Positions 34,276-41,484 of a DNA stretch of 64,000 bases are shown here, in pieces. The notes below the pieces were generated by a model. That model did not search any database. It saw nothing but the letters and a program-made list of their open reading frames with translations, and was not told the origin of the DNA. Within the stretch, counting starts at the first letter, position 1. Each line of letters begins with the position of its first letter. The position numbers and the translations under genes were made by a program. The stretch comes from Lachnospiraceae bacterium. Lineage in GTDB: Bacteria; Bacillota; Clostridia; Lachnospirales; Lachnospiraceae. The stretch spans positions 1 through 64,000 of the forward strand of contig JAFRVD010000062.1 in assembly GCA_017441825.1 (NCBI GenBank), in the 5' to 3' direction.

Positions 34276-35799
34276 CTATTCCTTGCCCCTTTTCACACAG
34301 GAGCCGATAAACGAATAGTCATCCGGCAGAACGCTTCCGTTCAGGATATCCTTGATGAGATCTGCCATGAAGCAGGACAGTTCGGCAAAGTGATCGGTGA
34401 CGTACGTTACGCCGTTGCACCGGGAAACATGCAGGTTGAAGAAATACCGGCAGAACCATTCCGCGGAAACAAGAAGCTCCCCGTTCCTGTGCAGGGCTTC
34501 ACAGTACATCTGGCGCATCGTATCATCAACGGCACAGACGATGGAGCCTCTCGCAAACTGCAGTTCACGGCCGTCTCTGAGGATCACCTCCGCTGTCAGA
34601 GTATCCGCCGATGGACGGTATTCAGCCCCGAACATTTCCGCGAGGAACTGAAGCGGCACCATGAGGTATTCGCCGCGTACGATCGTTCCCCCGTTCAGTC
34701 CGTGGTATTTGCATTTCTGCCAGAGGACCGGAGGCTGGGAAAGTCCGGTCACCCGGTTATGAAACCAGGCTTTTCCGTTTCCTTCAGTGAAGGCCGCGGC
34801 AAAAGCGTCCCCTTTTCTCGGGATCCTGCCTTCTCCCGAGATCACCCGGCCTTCCGGCGTTTTCCGGACGCCCGAGAAAAGGTAATCCCAGTACAGGAAC
34901 GCCTCATCCAGGGTCTGGCCGTGATCGCGGTTCTTAATGTCAAGGTAAACAAGATCCGCCTTTCTGCCCCTGAAGAACGCGAAGTTATCTTCTCCGACGA
35001 TGCTGATCTCCGGGATCTCCCCGCACTCGTTCACGCGCATCCAGTAGGTGCGCGACATCTTGTTCACCGTAAATTCATCGTAGATCTTAGCCGGCGGCAG
35101 GCCGTTGACTTCCGGGCGGGACTGCCAGATGGCCATGGGACCGCCGTAATTCAGAATTCCGCCCTCTTCCGTGAACATCATGTCAGGCTGCGTGGGCCCT
35201 CCGGAGCCGGCAGCGCCGGCCAGCATGTCCCCGTAATACTTGCAGAACTGCTGGGTCATGACGTTGCCCATCGACATTCCCTGCATGAAGATCCTGCCGG
35301 GATCGATGCGGTAATCCTGCTGCATCTTTTCGATAAGCGCCCTGACCATATTGAGGTCGTGGTTTTCCCGGTAGTCCTTCGGGGCCAGTGCGATCGGCAG
35401 CCCGTCCAGGTCTTCCTCGGAAAGACCGTCAAAAACGCCTTCCACGGTCCACATCCGTTCCGTGTGGGCATCGGGGAATACACAGATCAGGCCTTCACGG
35501 TCAGCAACATAGCACCAGGAAGTATAGATGCTGTGGCCCCACCCGGTCATCAGGCCGCCGTGCAGCCCTACGACAAGCGGGACTGCTGAACTTCCGTCGT
35601 ATTTTTCAGGCACATAGACATACCAGCGGTCGTTAAGACCGTCCGCAAGCACGCCGGTGCACTCTATAAGGCGCTCCGGATACGGCCGCGAATTGTTGCC
35701 GTTTTCATTTACGACAATATCGCTCCCTTTGATCGATTCCGGGAGATAGTCGCGGTTCAGGTCGTCCGGTGTGCCTGGAAGAAGCTTCAGTCTGCTCAT
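34276..35799 (-). CDS. Alpha/beta-hydrolase with copper-amine-oxidase-N-like C-terminal domain, paralogue 4
   Basis: Fourth member of the family, separated from the other three by the first importer and two esterases. N-terminal PGTPDDLNRDYLPESIKGSD, oxyanion HGG at 80-82, nucleophile Ser176 in GMSMG, candidate His in NRDHGQTLDEA. The C-terminal region (about 345-475) shows the copper-amine-oxidase-N-like repeats plainly: VPLQFLAEMFGAEYRPSADT, then FARGSIVCAVDDTMRQM, then LLVSAEWFCRYFFNLHVS. That domain is a common wall or ligand-binding module in secreted Firmicute proteins, yet this chain has no signal peptide. ATG 35799 follows GGAGGGCATGT. The deacetylase gene ends 15 bases upstream. Confidence 0.83.
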   Translation of the reverse strand: MSRLKLLPGTPDDLNRDYLPESIKGSDIVVNENGNNSRPYPERLIECTGVLADGLNDRWYVYVPEKYDGSSAVPLVVGLHGGLMTGWGHSIYTSWCYVADREGLICVFPDAHTERMWTVEGVFDGLSEEDLDGLPIALAPKDYRENHDLNMVRALIEKMQQDYRIDPGRIFMQGMSMGNVMTQQFCKYYGDMLAGAAGSGGPTQPDMMFTEEGGILNYGGPMAIWQSRPEVNGLPPAKIYDEFTVNKMSRTYWMRVNECGEIPEISIVGEDNFAFFRGRKADLVYLDIKNRDHGQTLDEAFLYWDYLFSGVRKTPEGRVISGEGRIPRKGDAFAAAFTEGNGKAWFHNRVTGLSQPPVLWQKCKYHGLNGGTIVRGEYLMVPLQFLAEMFGAEYRPSADTLTAEVILRDGRELQFARGSIVCAVDDTMRQMYCEALHRNGELLVSAEWFCRYFFNLHVSRCNGVTYVTDHFAELSCFMADLIKDILNGSVLPDDYSFIGSCVKRGKE

Positions 35800-35814
35800 A
35801 CATGCCCTCCGGGA

Positions 35815-36672
35815 TCAGAGGTACAGCGTCTCGCCGGGCTGTACCGTATAGTTCTTCCGGTATCTTGCGAAAGTGACGGGAATTGCAGTGGGGTTATAGA
35901 TCATGTTTCCGTCCGCACTGTATTCCAGTGAACGGTATGCGTTCACATAGTCCACGATCTCGATGTTCGAGGCAAACCAGATCCCCTCCCGGTGCTCATC
36001 CATGAATTTCAGGAAGGCCTCGATCTTGTCCCAGGTTCCGTCTCCCTCAAATTCATAGGAGTGTCCCCAGACGTAGAACAGTTTTTTCCGGAAACCGAAG
36101 AAATCGTTCCTGCAGAACTCTTCCGCAAGCTCCATGAGCTTCGGGTCGTTGTGATGGGCTGTCCCCCGCCATTCCAGGAAATCCTGCGGAATGTCGAATT
36201 TGCCGGTCGTGTCCACGACGCGGGCGTAATGATATCCGGCAAGCTTCAGGATCTTTTTCACATCCTCGTTGAACGCGCCGAAGGGATATGCGTAGCCGCG
36301 CACCATCTTTCCCGTGACTTCCTCAAGCTTTTCCTTGTCTTCGATCGTTTCAAACATGAATGCCGGCGTCCCGACGTCCGTCGGACTTGCGTGGACGGAA
36401 CCGTGCCCGGCGATCTCATGCCCTTCGTAAAGGGTCCTCACTTCCTCTTCTTGAATGACGCTGATGTCCAGGTCCGTATTGGGACCGACCCCTTTTCTCT
36501 GCAGGCCAAAGATCCCCGAGTTCAGGTTGAAGGTTCCTTTGATACGGTATCTGTTCAGGAGCTCCACGAACCGGCGGTCATGGACCGTGCCGTCGTCATA
36601 ACTCATCGTGAAGGCTTTCGTATAGCCCCCCGGAAATACGATCATATCGATCAGTGCCTGTGTCCGTTTCAT
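35815..36672 (-). CDS. Polysaccharide deacetylase (NodB/CE4 fold), cytoplasmic
   Basis: NodB-homology domain enzymes remove N- or O-acetyl groups from sugars with a metal. Motif 1 is TMSYDDG with Asp26 and Asp27, motif 2 is HGSVH with His90 and His94 as metal ligands, motif 3 is RGYAYPFGAF. Length 285. There is no signal peptide or membrane anchor, unlike peptidoglycan or chitin deacetylases that work outside, so the substrate should be an imported oligosaccharide. The C-terminal 50 residues add a small beta domain. ATG 36672 follows GAGGAGAGTAAAA. It lies 15 bases before paralogue 4. Confidence 0.88.
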   Translation of the reverse strand: MKRTQALIDMIVFPGGYTKAFTMSYDDGTVHDRRFVELLNRYRIKGTFNLNSGIFGLQRKGVGPNTDLDISVIQEEEVRTLYEGHEIAGHGSVHASPTDVGTPAFMFETIEDKEKLEEVTGKMVRGYAYPFGAFNEDVKKILKLAGYHYARVVDTTGKFDIPQDFLEWRGTAHHNDPKLMELAEEFCRNDFFGFRKKLFYVWGHSYEFEGDGTWDKIEAFLKFMDEHREGIWFASNIEIVDYVNAYRSLEYSADGNMIYNPTAIPVTFARYRKNYTVQPGETLYL

Positions 36673-36698
36673 TTTTACTCTCCTCTTCCCGTTTTCTG

Positions 36699-37865
36699 TC
36701 AGGCCTCAAGCCCTTCGTAGACCAGGTCCCTGACAGCCGGATGGATCTCCGAATACGCCTTCATCATCCCCAGGATCTGCTGGGCATAGTATACCGAAAC
36801 GTGATTGACGGGGTCGATGAGCGCATAGGCTCCTGCCGCGCCGTCCCATCCGAATTCACCCACAGGGCTCTTCGCATAGCCTTCCTCCATGAGGACACGG
36901 ACGCCCAGGCCGTAGCCGTAGCCGAGGCGCATTCCCATCTGGAATTCCTTAACCTGGTCCGGGTTCAGCCGGTTCGTGCCGATGGCCTTCACGGACTCTT
37001 CCCTGAGGATCCGGTTCCCCGTCGCGCCTGTACCGCCGCAGGCCAGGGCATCCAGCAGCTTGCTGTATTCATCGACGGTCGTCAGAATGCCTGCACCGCC
37101 GCTCTCGTATTTTTCGGAAAGCCGGAAGGTGTTGCCCTCCTGCCGTTTCATTTCCCCGGTCCTGAAGTCCATCGCGTACTGCGCTACGATACGGCCGGCT
37201 TCGTTCTCCGGGACCTGGTACCAGATCTCTTTCATATCGAGCGGATCGAAGATATTCTTCCGCATATATTCCCCGAAAGTGATGCCGCTCACCACTTCGA
37301 CGACCGCCGCGAGCACGTCGTGGGCAAGGGAGTAGGCGTAATGGGTCCCCGGGTTATAGAGAAGCGGATTCTCGGCAATGGCGCGTACCAGTTCGCGGGT
37401 GCTCGCCTCACTTCCGACCTCTTCCCGGACTTTCCTGATGGAAGGCGACATCGTATCATAGGAAAGCCCTGCCGTCATGGACATGAGGTTCCAGATCAGC
37501 ATCGGACGGTCCGCGCGGCAGGTCGCCGTTTCGCGGGTGGGCATCTTGATCGGGAACCCGAACTTGAAACCGGGATCGTAATACATCTCGGAAAACTCGG
37601 GCAGATACTTCGTGACCGGGTCGTCAAGACCGATCTTCCCCTGCTCGACGAGCTGCATGACAGCAGTCATGGTCGCGATCTTGGATGCCGAATAAATATC
37701 GTAAAGGTCTTTGTCCGATACCGGGACGGTCCCTTCATAGTCGCTGAAGCCGGTCATGTGGCGGTAGAGGGTCTTATGGTCCTTCACCACCTTGATGTCC
37801 GTTCCGGGAACGCCGTACTGCTCCTTCAAGGAGTCCAGATACGCAGTCAGTTTATCAAAATTCAT
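36699..37865 (-). CDS. Beta-lactamase-fold serine hydrolase
   Basis: Class-C beta-lactamase/EstB-like serine hydrolase. SxxK is at Ser59-Lys62 (YSASK), the family's catalytic pair. The second motif, normally YxN, reads YSL within HYAYSLAHDVLAAVVEVVSG, so the Asn is missing. There is no signal peptide, so it is not a secreted beta-lactamase or penicillin-binding protein; an intracellular esterase or amidase fits better. ATG 37865 follows CAGGAGATTAAA. It lies directly between the second importer and the deacetylase, all with gaps of 26 bases, which ties it to the acyl-sugar locus. Confidence 0.82.
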   Translation of the reverse strand: MNFDKLTAYLDSLKEQYGVPGTDIKVVKDHKTLYRHMTGFSDYEGTVPVSDKDLYDIYSASKIATMTAVMQLVEQGKIGLDDPVTKYLPEFSEMYYDPGFKFGFPIKMPTRETATCRADRPMLIWNLMSMTAGLSYDTMSPSIRKVREEVGSEASTRELVRAIAENPLLYNPGTHYAYSLAHDVLAAVVEVVSGITFGEYMRKNIFDPLDMKEIWYQVPENEAGRIVAQYAMDFRTGEMKRQEGNTFRLSEKYESGGAGILTTVDEYSKLLDALACGGTGATGNRILREESVKAIGTNRLNPDQVKEFQMGMRLGYGYGLGVRVLMEEGYAKSPVGEFGWDGAAGAYALIDPVNHVSVYYAQQILGMMKAYSEIHPAVRDLVYEGLEA

Positions 37866-37891
37866 TTTAATCTCCTGTCAGTTATTTTCGA

Positions 37892-38779
37892 TCATCCTTT
37901 GACGCCGCCGATCACGATGCCGCGGACGAATGCTTTCTGAATAAACGGATAGATGATCAGGATCGGGATCAGCGCGACACAGGCGATGGCCATGCGGATA
38001 CCCGAACTCGGAACTTCCATCTCGAGAACGATGCCGGTCTGCGCGGCCTCCGATTTCAGGAATTCGGCGTTTTTCAGCATCGTATTGAGAACGGTCTGGA
38101 TCGTGAAGAGATCCGTACGCCGGACAAGGTAATAGAGGCCGTTGGTCCAGTTGTTCCAGTAAGCGAGACCCGACATCAGACCGATGGTCGCGATGATCGG
38201 CTTCGAAAGCGGGACGACCACGAACAGCAGCGTCTTCATCTCGTGCGCGCCGTCGATCCTCGCGGATTCGATGATCTCTTCCGGAACGTTTGTCGTTATG
38301 AAGGTCCTCGTCAGGATGACGTTGAACGGGCTCAGGAGAAGTCCCGGAACGATGAGCGCCCAGATCGTGTCCCGGATGTGGAACGTCTGCGTCCACATGA
38401 TATAGGTCGGGACCAGTCCGCCGTTGAAGATCATCGTAAAGAACAGATAGAACGCCAGCACGTTCCTGCCCCACATCTGCTTGCGTGAAAGCGCGTACGC
38501 AAACATGACCGTGATGACCAGGTTGGTGACTGTTCCCACCGAGGTGACGATGATGGTCATGAGGTAGGAATGAAGCACCGTGTTGCCGGACCTGAAGATA
38601 TAGGTGTATGCGTCAAAGCTGATCTTTCTCGGGATCAGGCCGTAGCCGTACTGGATCAGGGTCTTCTCTTCCGTGATGGAGGACATGAGGAGGATCAGAA
38701 GCGGAATGACGCACATGGCACTTAAGAGGATCAGTACCAGGTTCATAATGACTTTTGCAGCTTTATTATTCGAAACCAT
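37892..38779 (-). CDS. Carbohydrate ABC transporter permease (LplC/YtcP type), importer 2
   Basis: MalG-like permease with six helices, the counterpart of the importer 1 gene. FNGGLVPTYIMWTQTFHI and C-terminal AFVRGIVIGGVKG mark the same subgroup. The docking loop reads ESARIDGAHEMKTLLFVVVP, with Glu-Ser-Ala in place of Glu-Ala-Ala. ATG 38779 follows GAGGAGGTATAT. Ten bases separate it from its partner permease. Differences from importer 1 along the whole chain suggest a distinct ligand rather than a recent copy. Confidence 0.92.
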   Translation of the reverse strand: MVSNNKAAKVIMNLVLILLSAMCVIPLLILLMSSITEEKTLIQYGYGLIPRKISFDAYTYIFRSGNTVLHSYLMTIIVTSVGTVTNLVITVMFAYALSRKQMWGRNVLAFYLFFTMIFNGGLVPTYIMWTQTFHIRDTIWALIVPGLLLSPFNVILTRTFITTNVPEEIIESARIDGAHEMKTLLFVVVPLSKPIIATIGLMSGLAYWNNWTNGLYYLVRRTDLFTIQTVLNTMLKNAEFLKSEAAQTGIVLEMEVPSSGIRMAIACVALIPILIIYPFIQKAFVRGIVIGGVKG

Positions 38780-38789
38780 ATATACCTCC

Positions 38790-39713
38790 TCAGAACAGTG
38801 CCAGATCTTTCTCGAGCCTTCTGGTCAGGGCATTTGCCGAAAGGACCATGATAAAGCCGAGGATGGACTGGAGGAAACCTGCGGCTGAAGATCTGCCCGG
38901 GTCGAACAGCTCCACGAGTCCGCGGTACACGTAAGTGTCGATGGTATTAGTCACGTCCTGCAACAGGCCGCTGTTCATCGGTACCTGGTAGAAAAGGCCG
39001 AAGTCTGAATGGAACATGCCGCCGATCGCAAGGAGCGACAGCGTGATAATAGTCGGTTTCAGGCACGGCAGCGTGATATGCCGGATCTGTTTCCAGCCGG
39101 TGGCACCGTCCACGGCAGCCGCTTCGTAAAGGCTCTTGTCGATGCCCATGATGGTCGCGAAATAGACGATCGAGGTATATCCGAAGCCTTTCCAGGTATT
39201 GACAAGGACCAGGATGAACGGCCAGTATTTGGGCGTCGAATACCAGGAGATCTTATTGAGCCCGATGCTCTCACGGAATTTGTTCAGGATACCGGATTCG
39301 GTTCCGAGGAACGCGAAGACCAGGTAGCTGACCATGACGATCGAAAGAAGGTACGGGATCAGGATACAGGTCTGATATGTCTGCTGAAGGAATTTCTGTG
39401 TGATCTCGCTGAGAAGGATCGCCACCGTTACCGATACTATAAGGCCGACGGTGATAAAGATGATATTATATCCGACGGTGTTTCTGACGATCAGCCACGC
39501 ATCCCTGGTTTTAAAGAGATAGGAGAAATTGTTCAGACCGTTCCACGGACTTTTCAGGATCCCGAGACTGTAGTCGATCTTTTTGAAGGCGATCACGAGT
39601 CCGAACATCGGCAGATAGTTGTTGATAAAGAGATACACTACCGCCGGAAGAGACATGAGATAAAACGGAATGCTTTTCTTGATCTTTCGTTTGATTTGGC
39701 TTTTTTTATTCAT
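38790..39713 (-). CDS. Carbohydrate ABC transporter permease (LplB type), importer 2
   Basis: MalF-like permease with six helices: NNYLPMFGLVIAFKKIDYS, ILKSPWNGLNNFSYLF, and the docking loop EAAAVDGATGWKQIRHITLP. The start is the ATG at 39713, preceded by AAGGGAAAGGGT; the open frame runs to 39803 but there it crosses the intercistronic hairpin and has no ribosome site. A 118-base gap with that hairpin parts it from the binding-protein gene, as often seen where the lipoprotein is made in excess. Confidence 0.92.
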   Translation of the reverse strand: MNKKSQIKRKIKKSIPFYLMSLPAVVYLFINNYLPMFGLVIAFKKIDYSLGILKSPWNGLNNFSYLFKTRDAWLIVRNTVGYNIIFITVGLIVSVTVAILLSEITQKFLQQTYQTCILIPYLLSIVMVSYLVFAFLGTESGILNKFRESIGLNKISWYSTPKYWPFILVLVNTWKGFGYTSIVYFATIMGIDKSLYEAAAVDGATGWKQIRHITLPCLKPTIITLSLLAIGGMFHSDFGLFYQVPMNSGLLQDVTNTIDTYVYRGLVELFDPGRSSAAGFLQSILGFIMVLSANALTRRLEKDLALF

Positions 39714-39749
39714 ACCCTTTCCCTTAAGATCAGTAGTTAGATAAACACA

Positions 39750-39771
39750 GCCCGAAAGGCTCTTTTCGGGC
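39750..39771 (-). terminator. Intercistronic hairpin after binding-protein gene 2
   Basis: Stem GCCCGAAA / TTTCGGGC with a 6-base loop in the gap between binding-protein and permease genes. It probably reduces read-through into, or protects the mRNA upstream of, the permease genes. An alternative longer pairing of AAGGCTC and GAGCCTT is also possible. Confidence 0.55.
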
Positions 39772-39831
39772 GAAGCCGCCGTAAACGGAGCCTTCCGGGC
39801 CATTATTAGACTGTATCAGCAGCCGTCTGCA

Positions 39832-41352
39832 TTACTGCAGAGCCAGCCACTCTTCGAACTGCTTCTTGCACTCTTCGACGATCTTGTCGACGCCGGCAGC
39901 CGTCAGCTCGTTCCGGAACTGTTCGATAGTTGCCGGATAATCCGTCACTGCACCGACATAGAACGGTACAAGGTACTTGTTGCAGACGTTGTCGCATGCG
40001 GAGATCTCATCCGCTACCGGTTCCGGATCAAAGACGAAACCGAACGCCTTGGAGGGCTTTGCAGCCTTGTTGGCAGCTACGAAGTAGTCCCAGTATCCGG
40101 GTTCAGACGGATAGCAAAGGGTCAGGTTCATGTTTGCCCAGGACATTCCGGACCAGCCGCTTTCAGCTCTGGATGCAACACCTTCCGGAAGAGCGGTCGT
40201 GCCTTCTTCGGTCAGGACGTAGTTGACGCCTTCGATACCGTTGATAAGAAGATTCTCGATATCGGAGTTGGATGCCATAAGACCGATGTACTGAAGCGAA
40301 AGCTCCGGATACTTGGTCGTGCTGCTGACTGCGAAGTAGTTGACCGGGTTCTCCAGCGGTCCGCCCGGCATGTTGATACCGATGGACTTACGGCCCATGT
40401 TGGTGTAGACGTTTGCGTCAAGCGCTGCGTCGATGTTCTGGTTGAACATGCCGTACGCCTTGTTCGCAAGGTAGTAGTCCGCCTTGGACTCGGAGTTCGA
40501 AAGCGCATCTGGCATGTAAGCGTTCAGCTCGTGAGACCAGATGTCGAACAGGCCCATCAGGTGCTCGAACTGCTCGGAGAAGTAGTAGCTGACCACTTCA
40601 TCGGACTGGCCGTAATCCATGAGGCAGGCATAGCCGCAGCCGTCGATCGGGACGTTCTCGCGGGTGACCATGTTGGAGGATGCGTTGTAGGTGTTCTGCG
40701 TAGCGATGAGCGGGGTATCCGGATCCACTTCACGGATCTTTCTGAAGATCTCGGTCAGGCCGTCCAGGTCTGTGCTGTAGCCGTCTTCCACGCCGATCTT
40801 CTCAGCGATCTCAGCATCCATATCGAACACGGGGGTCGTAGCAAAGCCGAGGAACAGCGGAATACCGTACTGCTTGCCGTTGACCTTGCCTGCGCTGACA
40901 TAATCCCAGATGATCGTGTCCTTAAGCGCAGCGCCGTACTCTTCCATGTAATCATCAAGGCAGAGCGCCTGGCCGTTCTTGACGACACCCGTCAGAGTGG
41001 ACCACATGACGATGGGGTAAACGTCGAGAGAATCCTCGCCGCCGGAAAGCAGCAGGTTCATCTTATCGTACATGTTGCCCATTTCAACAGGGACAAGCTC
41101 GATGTTGCAGCCGAGCTCTTTTCTTGTGATCTCGCTGATCTTTTCTTCAACAAGCGCAAGGTCTCTCGGGGTGGAGCCGCAGAGATGAGCGCATTTCAGT
41201 GTGGGAAGATCTGCTTCAGCGGTATCCGAAGGAGCAGCTTCTTCCGTCTTGCCGGTGTCGCCGCCCTGCGGGGTAGACGCAGGAACCGTACAGCCGGCCA
41301 GTGTTCCAAGCAGCATGACCATTGCTGCCAGAATTGCCAATAGTTTTTTCAT
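39832..41352 (-). CDS. ABC transporter solute-binding lipoprotein with DUF3502 domain, importer 2
   Basis: Lipoprotein with lipobox LAGC and Cys21 when started at the ATG at 41352, which has AAGGAG 7 bases upstream. A short Pro/Thr/Glu-rich linker is followed by a family-1 binding fold (YPIVMWSTL, LSGGEDSLDVYP) and the DUF3502 tail (AFGFVFDPEPVADEISACD to the end, KKQFEEWLALQ). It is the first gene of the fifteen-gene locus, right behind the extended -10 promoter at 41388, so it should be the most abundant product. The ligand is unknown, and only low similarity to the importer 1 protein is visible outside the tail. Confidence 0.92.
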   Translation of the reverse strand: MKKLLAILAAMVMLLGTLAGCTVPASTPQGGDTGKTEEAAPSDTAEADLPTLKCAHLCGSTPRDLALVEEKISEITRKELGCNIELVPVEMGNMYDKMNLLLSGGEDSLDVYPIVMWSTLTGVVKNGQALCLDDYMEEYGAALKDTIIWDYVSAGKVNGKQYGIPLFLGFATTPVFDMDAEIAEKIGVEDGYSTDLDGLTEIFRKIREVDPDTPLIATQNTYNASSNMVTRENVPIDGCGYACLMDYGQSDEVVSYYFSEQFEHLMGLFDIWSHELNAYMPDALSNSESKADYYLANKAYGMFNQNIDAALDANVYTNMGRKSIGINMPGGPLENPVNYFAVSSTTKYPELSLQYIGLMASNSDIENLLINGIEGVNYVLTEEGTTALPEGVASRAESGWSGMSWANMNLTLCYPSEPGYWDYFVAANKAAKPSKAFGFVFDPEPVADEISACDNVCNKYLVPFYVGAVTDYPATIEQFRNELTAAGVDKIVEECKKQFEEWLALQ

Positions 41353-41387
41353 ACTCACTCTCCTTTTCGGGATTTATAGATGGTATC

Positions 41388-41396
41388 ATTATAACA
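41388..41396 (-). promoter_or_regulatory. Extended -10 promoter of the esterase/importer locus
   Basis: Minus-strand TGTTATAAT, a perfect TGnTATAAT extended -10, with no good -35 because the terminator of the upstream gene occupies that place. The leader is about 30 bases. I found no clear catabolite (cre) site. Confidence 0.6.
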
Positions 41397-41398
41397 AA

Positions 41399-41431
41399 AG
41401 GACGGAAAAACCACTTTCGTTTTTCCGTCCT
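41399..41431 (-). terminator. Terminator of the DUF512-to-SGNH operon
   Basis: Perfect 12-bp stem AGGACGGAAAAA / TTTTTCCGTCCT with a 9-base loop, followed on the minus strand by TTTTG. It sits directly against the promoter of the esterase locus. Confidence 0.85.
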
Positions 41432-41484
41432 GTAGTTTAGATTTTATACGGTCTCTGTTCAATCTGATCCGGATACTTCCGCGG

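Noticed and set aside
34390..35589. 399-codon open frame on the plus strand
   Set aside because: Antisense to paralogue 4. Similar mirror frames appear at the other paralogues, as expected from shared codon use.
36699..37865. Antibiotic-resistance beta-lactamase
   Set aside because: No signal peptide, altered second motif, and placement inside a sugar-uptake locus.
36654..37940. 428-codon open frame on the plus strand
   Set aside because: Mirror of the serine hydrolase gene, rich in Arg, His and Pro as is typical of antisense frames, with no family motif.
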